DNA of 64,000 nt from DASXAI01 sp963728985 (GTDB taxonomy: Bacteria > Actinomycetota > Acidimicrobiia > Acidimicrobiales > Ilumatobacteraceae), in contig CAVSME010000007.1 in NCBI GenBank assembly GCA_963728985.1, forward strand, positions 124,001 to 188,000, read 5' to 3'. Position numbers and translations under genes: made by a program. The notes beneath the pieces were generated by a model. It ran no database searches. It saw only the letters and a list, made by a program, of their open reading frames with translations, and was not told where the DNA came from. Positions 8,561-17,215 of the stretch are shown piece by piece (within the stretch, counting starts at the first letter, position 1; each line of letters starts with the position of its first letter).

Positions 8561-9342
8561 CCCTCGTAGCCGTCGACGCCGGCGAGGGCCTCGACCACGT
8601 CGACGCCATGGCCCGTCCACACCACCTCGATGTCGCCGAAGGTGTGGGCCTGGTCCAGCTCGACGAGGCCCTGCTTGAACAGCTCCAAGAGGGCGAGGAA
8701 GCGCACGATCACTTCGAGGCGGGCGCCGAGGCCGGCCGTGAGGCGCCGGAAGCCGATGCGCCCGACCCGGGGCAGCTCGTCGACCAGTTCGGCGACGGCG
8801 TCGGCCACGCTGGCCCGCACCGGCGCCACGTGGGTCAGGTCGACGTGGGGCACGGGCTTGGGCGTCACCGCCCGGATGAACGCCGCCCGCAGCCGCTCCG
8901 GACTGACGCCGTCGAGGAGGTCGGGCGTCAGGGCGGCGAAGCGCTCTTCCATCACCGCGGCACGCGGGAACGAGCGGCCGGCCACCTCGGCCAGGCGGGC
9001 GAGGGTGGCGGCCACGTCCTTGAACGTCTTGCACTCGAGCAGGCGGGCGAGCAGGAGGTCGCGCTCCTCCCAGAGGGCCAGCTCCTCGTCGAGGTCGATG
9101 TCGTCGCGCCCGGGCAGCAGCCGGCGGGCCTTCAGCTCGACCAGCGTGGCCGCGATGAGGAGGAACTCCGTGGCGACGTCCAGGTCGAGGCCGGCGCCCT
9201 GCAGCCGGTCCAGCTCCTTCAGGTAGCCGTCGACGATGGCGGCCAGGGGCACCTCGTAGAGATCGACCTGCTCCCGCAGGATGAGGTGGAGCAGGAGGTC
9301 GAACGGGCCCTCGAACACCGGCGTGGTCACCTCGTACGCCAT
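8557..9342 (-). CDS. scpA: segregation and condensation protein A
   Basis: Kleisin subunit that bridges SMC heads. It has 261 residues from ATG 9342. The N-terminal FEGPFDLLLHLI (residues 10-21) is the family signature that binds the SMC neck, and the C-terminal winged helix (ARLEVIVRFLALLELFKQG) binds the SMC head. The longer open frame to 9462 would run antisense into trpS and is not used. A TAGCGT hexamer ends exactly seven bases before the ATG, so the mRNA is probably leaderless. It is the first gene of the scpA-scpB-rluB operon, divergent from trpS. Confidence 0.94.
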   Translation of the reverse strand: MAYEVTTPVFEGPFDLLLHLILREQVDLYEVPLAAIVDGYLKELDRLQGAGLDLDVATEFLLIAATLVELKARRLLPGRDDIDLDEELALWEERDLLLARLLECKTFKDVAATLARLAEVAGRSFPRAAVMEERFAALTPDLLDGVSPERLRAAFIRAVTPKPVPHVDLTHVAPVRASVADAVAELVDELPRVGRIGFRRLTAGLGARLEVIVRFLALLELFKQGLVELDQAHTFGDIEVVWTGHGVDVVEALAGVDGYEG

Positions 9343-9409
9343 CGGTGCCACGCTAGTGGCGGGCGGAATCCCAGGGGTGGCATTCGGGCGCCCGGTTACC
9401 GTTGCGGCC
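9343..9409. promoter_or_regulatory. divergent scpA/trpS promoter pair, both leaderless-looking
   Basis: A 67-base divergent gap. On the minus strand TAGCGT (9350-9355) is followed by seven bases and the scpA ATG. On the plus strand TACCGT (9397-9402) is followed by seven bases and the trpS ATG. Both fit TANNNT -10 boxes placed to start transcription at the A of the start codon, and neither gene has a Shine-Dalgarno sequence. No convincing -35 is visible. Confidence 0.6.
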
Positions 9410-10396
9410 ATGACGCGCGTGCTCTCGGGCATCCAGCCCACCGGTGAGACCCATCTCGGCAACTACCTGGGCGCCGTGCGGAACTGGGTGGCCGACCAGC
9501 ACGAACACGACGCCTTCTTCGTGGTCGTCGACCTCCACGCCCTCACCATCCCCCAGGACCCGGCCGAGCTACGGGCCAAGACCCTGGGCATGGCCACGCT
9601 CCTGCTGGCCGCCGGCCTCGACCCCGAGGTGTGCACGCTGTTCGTGCAGAGCCACGTGGCCGAGCACAGCCAGCTCGGCTGGATCATGGAGTGCCAGGCC
9701 AGCATCGGCGAGCTGCAGCGCATGGTCCAGTTCAAGGACAAGTCGGCCAAGCAGACCGGCTTCATCTCCGCCGGGCTGCTCACCTACCCGGCGCTGCAGG
9801 CGGCCGACATCCTGCTCTACGACGCCGACCGGGTACCCGTGGGCGACGACCAGCGCCAGCACCTCGAGCTCACCCGTGACGTGGCCATCCGGTTCAACTC
9901 CCGCTACGGCGACACGTTCGTGGTGCCCGCCCACGCCATCCCGAAGGCCGGGGCCCGGATCATGGATTTGCAGAACCCGGAGTCGAAGATGTCGAAGTCG
10001 ACCGAGTCACCGCAAGGCACGGTGCTCGTGCTCGACCCGCCCGAGGTCCTGGCGCGCAAGTTCAAGCGGGCCGTGACCGACTCGGGCAGCGAGGTGGCCT
10101 ACGACCCCGACGCCAAGCCGGGGGTGTCGAACCTGCTGTCGATCCTGGCCGCCGTGACCGGCGGCAGCCCCGAGACGGCGGCCGATGGCATCGGCTCCTA
10201 CGGCGCCCTCAAGACCACCGTGGGCGATGCGGTCGTGGAGGCGCTGCGTCCGCTCCAGCAGCGCTACGCCGAGCTGAGCGCCGACCCGGCCGAGGTTTCG
10301 CGGCAACTGGCGGTGGGCGCCGGCAAGGCCCGGGCGGTGGCAGCCAAGACCCTGGCCCGGGCCCAGCACGCGCTCGGCCTCCTCGCGCCGGGCTGA
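9410..10396 (+). CDS. trpS: tryptophanyl-tRNA synthetase
   Basis: Class I aminoacyl-tRNA synthetase that charges tRNA-Trp. It has 328 residues from ATG 9410. The HIGH-type motif is TGETHLGN at residues 11-18 and the KMSKS motif is at about residue 193 (ESKMSKSTES). Between them, GDDQRQHLELTRDVA is the usual tryptophan/ATP-site block. The open frame upstream to 9281 overlaps scpA in antisense and is ignored. No ribosome site is present, consistent with leaderless translation. It is monocistronic and ends facing an HD-domain gene. Confidence 0.96.
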   Translation: MTRVLSGIQPTGETHLGNYLGAVRNWVADQHEHDAFFVVVDLHALTIPQDPAELRAKTLGMATLLLAAGLDPEVCTLFVQSHVAEHSQLGWIMECQASIGELQRMVQFKDKSAKQTGFISAGLLTYPALQAADILLYDADRVPVGDDQRQHLELTRDVAIRFNSRYGDTFVVPAHAIPKAGARIMDLQNPESKMSKSTESPQGTVLVLDPPEVLARKFKRAVTDSGSEVAYDPDAKPGVSNLLSILAAVTGGSPETAADGIGSYGALKTTVGDAVVEALRPLQQRYAELSADPAEVSRQLAVGAGKARAVAAKTLARAQHALGLLAPG

Positions 10397-10531
10397 CGGC
10401 GCGCGTTCGCGCCCACCCTTCCCCGCGCCGCGCTTCAGCGCGCCACCCAGCCAGCCCCTCCGCCGCCCGCCCCAACCCCTTCCGTGCACAGCGCGAAACC
10501 GGGGGGCGCCGGGTGGCGGGTGGCGCGAGGG

Positions 10532-11026
10532 TCAGATCGAGTTGTCGGCGGCGCGGAGGGCGGCCAGCGTCGCCGCGGGAGCGTCGGGCCGGCCGCCCAC
10601 CAGGGACACGGTGACCGGGTCGCTGCCCGCCGCGGCGAGCATGGAGGCGCCGATGGGCTCGTGCCGGCAGTAGCGCGCCACCCGGCCGTCGCCGCCCGCC
10701 GCCCGGGCCCGGCCGACGAACCCGACCCACACCGTGGCCCCCACCCGGGCAATCGTGCCCAACCCGGCCTCGTTCTTCCCGCAGTCGTGCAGGAGGGCGG
10801 CGGCCACGATGGGGCGGGGCGTGTCCGGTCCCACGTCGGCCACGAGCCGGCGGGCGACCTCCACGGCGTGGCGGCGGTCGGCGACCGCCATCGCCGCCCA
10901 GATCTCCCGCTCGGCGGGCAGCAGCTGCGCCGTCGCCCACGTGTTGTCGGCGGTGCTCGGCGGGCGGCGCGACAGGGAGCCGACGAACCGCCGCGCCAGG
11001 TGTCCGAGGGAGCTGATCCGTACCAC
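10532..11026 (-). CDS. HD-domain protein, putative phosphohydrolase
   Basis: A 164-residue protein of unknown substrate. It carries an HD-superfamily metal site: His53 (DRRHAVEVARRL), the adjacent pair His80-Asp81 in AALLHDCGK, and HEPIGASML further on. HD proteins are usually metal-dependent phosphohydrolases or phosphodiesterases acting on nucleotides. The start is a GTG at 11026, one base after the xerD stop, so it is probably the tail of the pyrG-nudix-xerD operon. The 134 bases between this gene and trpS are GC-rich with small inverted repeats (GGCGCG/CGCGCC near 10399) and no gene. Confidence 0.75.
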   Translation of the reverse strand: MVRISSLGHLARRFVGSLSRRPPSTADNTWATAQLLPAEREIWAAMAVADRRHAVEVARRLVADVGPDTPRPIVAAALLHDCGKNEAGLGTIARVGATVWVGFVGRARAAGGDGRVARYCRHEPIGASMLAAAGSDPVTVSLVGGRPDAPAATLAALRAADNSI

Positions 11027-11027
11027 C

Positions 11028-11954
11028 CTACGAGCGCCGGGCGCGGGGGTGGGCCGCGTCGTAGACGGCCCGCAGGCGCTCGGTGGAGACCTTCGTGTAC
11101 ACCTGCGTGGTCGAGATCGAGGCGTGGCCGAGCAGTTCCTGCACCACCCTGATGTCGGCGCCGTGGTCGAGCATGTGCGTCGCGCACGAGTGTCGCAGCA
11201 CGTGGGGCGACAGCCGGCCGGCCAGACCGACCCGGTCGCCGTAGGCCCGCACGATCGTCCAGGCGCCCTGGCGCGACAGGCGCCCGCCGCGCTGGTTCAG
11301 GAAGACGGCCTCGGCGTCGTCGCGCCGGGCCCAGCGGTCGGGCACGAAGGCGGCCCGTCCGTTCGGACCGAGCCAGTCGGCCACGGCGGCGCGCGACGGG
11401 CGCCCGAGCGGCACGATCCGCTCCTTGGCGCCCTTGCCGAACACCCGCGCCAGCCCCCCATCGACGTCGACGTCGCCGAGCGAGAGCCCACACAGCTCCG
11501 AGATGCGCATGCCGGTGCCGTAGAGCAGTTCGAGGATGGCCCGATCGCGCCGGTGTACGGGGCCGGCGCCGACGACGGCATCGAGCAGCGACGCCACCTC
11601 GGACTCGTCGAGCGGTTTGGGCAGCCCGGCCGGCACCCGCGGCGGGGCGACGTCGGCCGCCGGGTCGCCGGCGGCGGCCCCTTCGGTGGCCAGGAAGCGG
11701 TGCAACGTGCGCACCGCCACCAGCGCTCGCGCCACCGTCGCCGGCGCCCGCCCATCGGCGCGGAGCCGGGCGACGTAGCGCTCCACGTCTGCCTCGGTCG
11801 CCGTGTCCAGTTGGCGGCCCTCTGCGCTCAGCCACGCGGTGTAGCCGTGGAGATCGCGCCGGTAGGCCACGAGGGTGTTGACCGATCGGCCCCGCTCGAC
11901 GGCCAGCCAGGTGAGGAACTCCTCGGCCGGCAACGGCAGCGCCAGCGTCGGCAT
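11028..11954 (-). CDS. xerD: site-specific tyrosine recombinase XerD
   Basis: Resolves chromosome dimers at the dif site together with XerC during division. All catalytic residues are visible in the 308-residue product: Arg150 (GTGMRISEL), Lys177 (GKGAKER), His251 and Arg254 (HVLRHS), His277 (LLGHAS) and the nucleophile Tyr286 (TTQVYTKV). The N-terminal SAM-like core-binding domain spans about residues 8-95. Position after pyrG and a nudix gene matches M. tuberculosis, which supports XerD rather than XerC or a phage integrase. No dif-like site was recognised in the window. Confidence 0.94.
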   Translation of the reverse strand: MPTLALPLPAEEFLTWLAVERGRSVNTLVAYRRDLHGYTAWLSAEGRQLDTATEADVERYVARLRADGRAPATVARALVAVRTLHRFLATEGAAAGDPAADVAPPRVPAGLPKPLDESEVASLLDAVVGAGPVHRRDRAILELLYGTGMRISELCGLSLGDVDVDGGLARVFGKGAKERIVPLGRPSRAAVADWLGPNGRAAFVPDRWARRDDAEAVFLNQRGGRLSRQGAWTIVRAYGDRVGLAGRLSPHVLRHSCATHMLDHGADIRVVQELLGHASISTTQVYTKVSTERLRAVYDAAHPRARRS

Positions 11955-11965
11955 CAGTTCGACAG

Positions 11966-12046
11966 GCGTGGCGCCGCAGGGCGGCGCCGGGGCAGCAGGC
12001 CGAGGGATGGACCGAGCGCAGCGAGACCGAGGCGGAGCCGAGGCAG
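11966..12046 (-). repeat. inverted, diverged copy of the 77-bp repeat
   Basis: The gap between the nudix gene and xerD, read on the minus strand, opens with tgcctcggctccgcctcgg and continues tctcgctgcgctcggtc, which matches the head of the 77-bp unit at 6661 almost base for base. Its tail diverges but keeps a hairpin, ggcgcc/ggcgcc, where the unit has its own. This copy is opposite in orientation to the main array and shows the family is dispersed. It also interrupts an otherwise tight operon. Confidence 0.6.
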
Positions 12047-12060
12047 AAGACGCGGCATCG

Positions 12061-12624
12061 CTACTTCAACCGGCGCTCGGTGAGGAGCAACCCGATGATG
12101 GTCTTGGCGTCGGTGATGGTGCCGGCGTCGACCTCGGCGAGGGCGTCGGCCAGCGAGACCTGCAGCACCTCCATCGCCTCCTCCTCGGGCCCGTGGGCCG
12201 ACGACGGCACGGCCGTGAGGCCCGTCGCCAGGAACACGTGGGTGGTGGCGTCGGTCATCCCCGCCGAGTTGGTGAACAGCGACAGCAGCTCGAGGTGCCC
12301 GGCGGCCAGGCCGACCTCCTCGGCCAGCTCTCGGCGGGCCGTCTCCTCGGGCGGCTCGCCGGCGACGTCGCGCATGCCCGCCGGGATCTCGGTGATGGCC
12401 TTGTCGAGCGTGGGCCGGTACTGGCGCACCAGCACCACCGACGGCGTGCCCTCCGGATCGAACAGCACGGGCACCACGCTCACCGCGCCCGGTGACCGCA
12501 CGATGTCGCGCTCGAACGTGGTTCCGTCAGGGCCCTCGAAGGTGCCCACCACGACGCGCCAGATGTGGCCGCGATGGACCTCGCGCTCGCCGACGCGCCG
12601 GAACCCGTCGGCTGGTGCGCTCAC
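12061..12624 (-). CDS. nudix hydrolase, ADP-ribose pyrophosphatase type
   Basis: Hydrolyses nucleoside diphosphates linked to a moiety X, most likely ADP-ribose to AMP and ribose 5-phosphate. It has 187 residues. The nudix box reads AGMRDVAGEPPEETARREL followed by AEEVGL near residues 90-114, with the one-residue-longer first loop found in the mycobacterial homologue next to pyrG. The GTG at 12624 overlaps the pyrG stop as GTGA. The open frame upstream to 13161 lies inside pyrG and is a shadow. The pyrG-nudix-xerD order is conserved in actinobacteria; why CTP synthase is paired with it is not established. Confidence 0.88.
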   Translation of the reverse strand: MSAPADGFRRVGEREVHRGHIWRVVVGTFEGPDGTTFERDIVRSPGAVSVVPVLFDPEGTPSVVLVRQYRPTLDKAITEIPAGMRDVAGEPPEETARRELAEEVGLAAGHLELLSLFTNSAGMTDATTHVFLATGLTAVPSSAHGPEEEAMEVLQVSLADALAEVDAGTITDAKTIIGLLLTERRLK

Positions 12625-14315
12625 GCCGCTGGTTCGGCGGCCCGCTCCTTGGCGGTCTGCTCCGCGGCCGGCCGCTCGAAGGGGATGTGCGGGTTGCGGC
12701 CCTCGGCGCGCGAGAGCGCGGCGGCGATGAGCTCGCGGAAGAGCGGGTGGGGCCGGTCCGGTCGGCTCTTGAACTCCGGGTGGGCCTGGGTGCCGAGGTA
12801 GAAGGGGTGGTCGGCCAACTCCATGAACTCGACCAGGCGGCGATCGGGAGACAGGCCCGACAGCAGGAAGCCGGCGTTCTCGAAGCGGGTCCGGTAGGCG
12901 TTGTTGAACTCGTAGCGGTGGCGGTGGCGCTCGGACACGACCGGCTCGCCGTAGGCGTCGTGCACCCGGGTGCCGGGAGCGAGCACGGCGTAGTAGGCGC
13001 CGAGGCGCATCGTGCCGCCCATGTCGACGACGTCGCGCTGGGCGTCCATGAGGTCGATCACCGGATGCGGGCTGGCGGTGTCGAACTCGGTGGAGTTGGC
13101 CCCGACCAGGCCGAGCACGTTGCGGGCGAACTCGATCGTCATGACGTGCAACCCCAGGCACAGGCCGAGGCAGGGGATGCCTTCCTCCCGGGCGTAGGAG
13201 GCCGCCGCCACCTTGCCCTCGATGCCTCGCACCCCGAAACCACCCGGGATCACCATGCCGTCGAGGTCGTGCAGGCGCCCCGACGCCAGCAGGCCCTCCA
13301 CGTCTTCGGCCTGCACCCAGTCGATCTCGACATCGGCCCCGTGGTGGAACCCGGCGTGCTTGAGGCTCTCGGCCACCGACAGGTAGGCGTCCTTCAGGTC
13401 GACGTACTTGCCGATCACGCCGATGCGCACCGGGCGGTCGGCCTGCTCGATGCGATCGACCAGCACCTCCCAGGCCGACAGGTCGGGCTCACCCCGCAGC
13501 TGGAGGATGCGGCACACCTCGTCGTCGAGGCCCTCTTCGTGGAGGACGAGGGGCAGCTCGTAGATGTTGCGGGCGTCGGCGGCGTTCACGACGGCGCGCT
13601 CGTCCACGTCGCACAGGTTGGAGATCTTGCGCTTCAGGCCCGTCGAGATGGGCTCGGCGCTGCGGCACACGATGACGTCGGGTTGGATGCCGCGGCTGCG
13701 CAGCTCGGTGACCGAGTGCTGCGTGGGCTTGGTCTTCTGCTCGCCGGCCGGACCGATGAAGGGCACGAGCGTGACGTGCACGTAGCACACGTTCTCCCGC
13801 CCGACCTCCTTGCGGAACTGCCGGATGGCCTCGAGGAACGGCAGGATCTCGATGTCGCCGACGGTGCCGCCCACCTCGGTGATGACGACGTCGACGTCGT
13901 CGGAGACCAGCCGGCGGATGCGCCGCTTGATCTCGTCGGTGATGTGCGGGATGACCTGCACGGTGCGCCCGAGGTAGTCGCCTCTCCGCTCGGCGGCCAG
14001 CACCGACTGGTAGATCGAGCCCGTCGTGGCATTCGACGCCCGCGACAGGTTCTCGTCGATGAACCGCTCGTAATGGCCGAGGTCGAGGTCGGTCTCGCCG
14101 CCGTCGTCGGTCACGAAGACCTCGCCGTGCTCGAACGGGTTCATGGTGCCCGGGTCGACGTTGATGTACGGGTCGAGCTTCTGCATCGTGACCCGCAGGC
14201 CCCGGGACTTGAGGAGCCGGCCGAGGGAGGACGCCGTGAGGCCTTTCCCCAGGCTGCTGGCCACGCCGCCGGTCACGAAGATGTGCTTCGCCGCAACACG
14301 TTCTTCAGGACGCAC
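12621..14315 (-). CDS. pyrG: CTP synthase
   Basis: Aminates UTP to CTP using ATP and glutamine. It has 564 residues in two domains: an N-terminal synthase domain opening with FVTGGVASSLGKGLTASSLG, and a C-terminal class I glutaminase with the nucleophile Cys in CLGLCLGLHV near residue 387 and the His/Glu of the triad in TQAHPEF. The start is a GTG at 14315. A TAGCCT hexamer (14322-14327, minus strand) lies six bases upstream, so the mRNA may be leaderless. It heads pyrG-nudix-xerD-HD. Confidence 0.96.
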   Translation of the reverse strand: MRPEERVAAKHIFVTGGVASSLGKGLTASSLGRLLKSRGLRVTMQKLDPYINVDPGTMNPFEHGEVFVTDDGGETDLDLGHYERFIDENLSRASNATTGSIYQSVLAAERRGDYLGRTVQVIPHITDEIKRRIRRLVSDDVDVVITEVGGTVGDIEILPFLEAIRQFRKEVGRENVCYVHVTLVPFIGPAGEQKTKPTQHSVTELRSRGIQPDVIVCRSAEPISTGLKRKISNLCDVDERAVVNAADARNIYELPLVLHEEGLDDEVCRILQLRGEPDLSAWEVLVDRIEQADRPVRIGVIGKYVDLKDAYLSVAESLKHAGFHHGADVEIDWVQAEDVEGLLASGRLHDLDGMVIPGGFGVRGIEGKVAAASYAREEGIPCLGLCLGLHVMTIEFARNVLGLVGANSTEFDTASPHPVIDLMDAQRDVVDMGGTMRLGAYYAVLAPGTRVHDAYGEPVVSERHRHRYEFNNAYRTRFENAGFLLSGLSPDRRLVEFMELADHPFYLGTQAHPEFKSRPDRPHPLFRELIAAALSRAEGRNPHIPFERPAAEQTAKERAAEPAA

Positions 14316-14371
14316 CGGTCGAGGCTAGCAAGGCCCTCCGCGCAACTCGCGCATGGTGCTGGCCGTCAACC

Positions 14372-15211
14372 TCACCGGCGGGACCCCAGTCGGTCGAACC
14401 AGCGCAGCGGGGGCGTGCGGTCGATGACCTCGGAGAAGCTGACCCACTCGCTGGCCAGGTTGAGCAGGGCCAGCACCACCAGCACCACCACCGTGGCGGG
14501 GTGCTCCAGCACCAGCACCGCCCCGAGGCCCACGGCGGCGCCGAGCACGTTGGCGCCGGTGTCGCCGAGCATGCCCCGTTCCTGCAGGTCGGGCCCCGAC
14601 AGCGCCGCTCCCGCGCCCACGGCCACCCCCGGACCGGCGAGCACGGCGGTGGCGCCCTCGACGGCAGCCAGCACGGCGAAGGCCACGACGCTCACCTTGA
14701 TGGTGCGGCCGGGCGCCCGGTCGAGGAGGTTGGCCACGTTGGCGGCCAGGGCCACGACGGCGGCGTCGACCAGCAGCCAGCCAAGGTTGTCGGGGGCCAC
14801 GGGCGCGACGACGGCCACCGCCACCAGCGCCCCGCCGGCCAGCTTGACGGCGCCGGTCGTGAGCCGGCCCTCCCTCCACGCGGCGATGTGGCGGCGGAAG
14901 CCACCACCCGCGGACGTGCCGGCGAGGTCGTCGAGCAGGCCCAGGAGGCCGAAGCCGGTGGCGGCCACGAGCATGGCCGATCGACCGGTGTCGGCCTCCA
15001 GGTCGCCCGACCAGCCGGCGGCGGCCAGGGCTTCGGCCACGGCCACCACGGTCACGACGGCCACCACGATGGCCAGGCCCGACGCCGTGGCCACCTCGGC
15101 GTCGCGGTAGTTGCGGCGCTGGAAGATCGGCGCCGCCAGCATCGGCTGCAGCGCGCTCCAGCCCAACCCCCCGAGCACCAGGCCGACGACCACGTGGACG
15201 AGGAGCGTCAC
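14372..15211 (-). CDS. MraY/WecA-like integral membrane sugar-phosphate transferase
   Basis: Polytopic membrane protein (279 residues, about eight or nine hydrophobic segments) of the polyprenyl-phosphate N-acetylhexosamine-1-phosphate transferase superfamily. It keeps the acidic LLDDLAG (Asp94-Asp95), an ANVANLLDR loop (residues 158-165) in place of the usual NxxNxxDGLDG, and GDTGAN (216-221) in place of GDTGS. Such enzymes move a sugar phosphate onto a lipid carrier. It is shorter than MraY and its motifs are loosened, so the substrate is uncertain. The GTG at 15211 overlaps the next gene's stop. It is the last gene of the envelope cluster with the phosphatase-like protein, GT4 and MurJ. 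Confidence 0.7.
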   Translation of the reverse strand: MTLLVHVVVGLVLGGLGWSALQPMLAAPIFQRRNYRDAEVATASGLAIVVAVVTVVAVAEALAAAGWSGDLEADTGRSAMLVAATGFGLLGLLDDLAGTSAGGGFRRHIAAWREGRLTTGAVKLAGGALVAVAVVAPVAPDNLGWLLVDAAVVALAANVANLLDRAPGRTIKVSVVAFAVLAAVEGATAVLAGPGVAVGAGAALSGPDLQERGMLGDTGANVLGAAVGLGAVLVLEHPATVVVLVVLALLNLASEWVSFSEVIDRTPPLRWFDRLGSRR

Positions 15212-17215
15212 TGCTCGGGCGCCGATGCGAACAGGTGGACGAGGAGCCAGGGCACCACCATGGCGATCATCATCGCGGGGATGGCGACGCCGGAGTCGTT
15301 CACGGCGAAACCGAGGGCACCGGCCACGACGGCACCGAGCAGGCACGGCCGCAGTCCCGGATAGCGGATCTGGGCCTCGGCCACCAGGCCACGACGCCGC
15401 GTGACCACCACGGCGAAGCCCACCACCAGCGCCGGCACCAGCAGGGCGAACACGCTGGAGGTGAGGACGTGCCAGTTCGCCTCCAGCTTGCGCCGCACCA
15501 CCACGCCGGCCTCGCCGTTGAACACGTCGGCCACGAACCGTCCGAGATGGGTGCGTTGGCTGGCCGGGCGGGCCAGGTCGGCGAGGGCGAACACGCCGAG
15601 CACGCCGGCGGTGGCGGCGGCGATGATCACCACCCGCCGGACGCTGACCCGCCACCCTCCGAGCCAGGTGAGCACGAGGGCGAAGGCGGGCACGCAGGCC
15701 ACCACGCCACCGACGTCGGCACCGAACGGGGGCCAGCCGTCGACCACCACGGTGACAGCCAGGACGGCGACGGCGAGCCCCCACCACCGGTCCGCACCGC
15801 GGCGGCGGCCACCGCCGCCCCACTCCCACGTCGCCGTGGCCACCACCAGCGCCGCGCCGACCAGGAGGGCGAAGGCCAGGTTGCCGACGCCCTGGAAGCG
15901 CCCGGCCACGATCGGCGAGTACCCGAACGTGGTGTCGAGCTGCAGGTGCCCGCCGCTCACCAGGTCGACCACCTGCAGGACCCAGTTCAGCGCCACCAGG
16001 ACGAGCACCGGAGCAGCCGGGTGCCAGCGCCGCGCCGGCGCGGCGGCCGCGGCGAGGACGACGGCCGCCCCCACGATCGCCAGCGTGTACCCGGTCAGGC
16101 CGAGCCGGTCGTAGGGCACCAAGCCGGCCAGGAACGTCACCACCGGGAGGGCCACGATGACGAGCAGCACGAAGCCGAGGATGCCGACGCCGCGGCGCCG
16201 GCCCCGCACGAGCAGCGCCATCGCCACGAGGTAGGTCACGATCTGGAGGGAGACGAACACCACGCTCAGCGGGCCCACCGTGCGGTCGCGGAACACGGCG
16301 ATGGTGTTGGCGTCGGCCAGTTCGCCGGCCGTCGCCGGGCCATAGGCCGGGCCGCCGCCCGAGGTGATCTCGGTGCCGTTCATGCTGTCGGGCACCGTCA
16401 CCCCGAGCGCGTCCAGCACGGTGACGCCGACGTCGGGCAACGTCACGTACCCATCGCGCCGGGTGGTGGCGCTACGGGCCCGTCCCGGTGCGATGCCGGG
16501 CCCGGCGATGGCGAAAACGGTCAGCTCGGCGGCGTCGTCGGGCGCCGCCGGTGCCACCACCATCACGAGGTCGCGCGCCGGATCGATGTGCTGGAGCAGC
16601 GGGCCGAGCGCGGGGTCGGACGGGCCGTCCAGCTCGACCATGGTGGCGTCGAGCGCGCGGCCAGGCGGCGTCGACGGCGGCCAGCAGGCCGGCGCCGGCC
16701 GGTGCCGTGGCGGTGCCGAAGGGCACCCGGCCGCTGCTGTCCATCATGGCCAGCGCCGCGCTCGGGCGGCCCACGACGGCCGCGGCCCGCCCGGCGCGGG
16801 CGAGGGCGGTGCCGAGAGCGCCGGGCTCGGCATCGAACAGGCGGACGTCGGCGTCACGCCGGGCCGCCGCCACCGCATCGGCCCCCACCACGACGCCGCC
16901 GGCGGCGTCGGTCGCGGTGACCGCCGGCGGCGACGGCATCGAGGCGCGGTTGCCGGCGCCGATGGTGACGTAGCCGTCGTCGAGCGTGGTGACGGCGTCG
17001 GCGGTGCGGATGCTGAGCGACGCCACCGCGCTGCGCTGGAGCAGCTGCTGCAGCGCCGGCGCGGCCGTGGCGGCGACGGCGTCCCACTGGAGGCGGGGGT
17101 ACGACACGATGAGGACCTTGGCCGCCGGCGTCCCGGCCCCGGCCGGCGTCGCCATCGTCACGAGCACCAGGGTGGCCGCCGTCAGGCCCGCCACCAGCCG
17201 TCCCCCGCCGCTCAC
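15208..17215 (-). CDS. alkaline-phosphatase-like polytopic membrane protein, frameshifted
   Basis: Reading from GTG 17215: a signal peptide (GLTAATLVLVTMATPAGAGT), an extracytoplasmic alkaline-phosphatase-superfamily domain (VLIVSYPRLQWDAV, TTLDDGYVTIGAGNRAS, then DLVMVVAP and DGYVTLPDVGVTVLDALGV), and about ten to twelve membrane segments from roughly residue 330 to the end. The two parts lie in different frames; one extra base in the gcgcgcg run at 16653-16659 accounts for it and gives AAWPRALDATMVELDGP and about 668 residues. Classical metal ligands are not all obvious, so catalysis is unproven. The GTG overlaps the GT4 stop as GTGA. It could transfer or remove phospho-groups on envelope glycans; this is inference. 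Confidence 0.65.

Noticed and set aside
10397..10531. Intrinsic terminator between trpS and the HD gene
   Set aside because: Small GC hairpins are present but no T-run follows, so I did not annotate a terminator.
11028..11954. Phage or integron integrase
   Set aside because: Length, catalytic spacing and the conserved pyrG-nudix neighbourhood fit chromosomal XerD; no phage genes are nearby.
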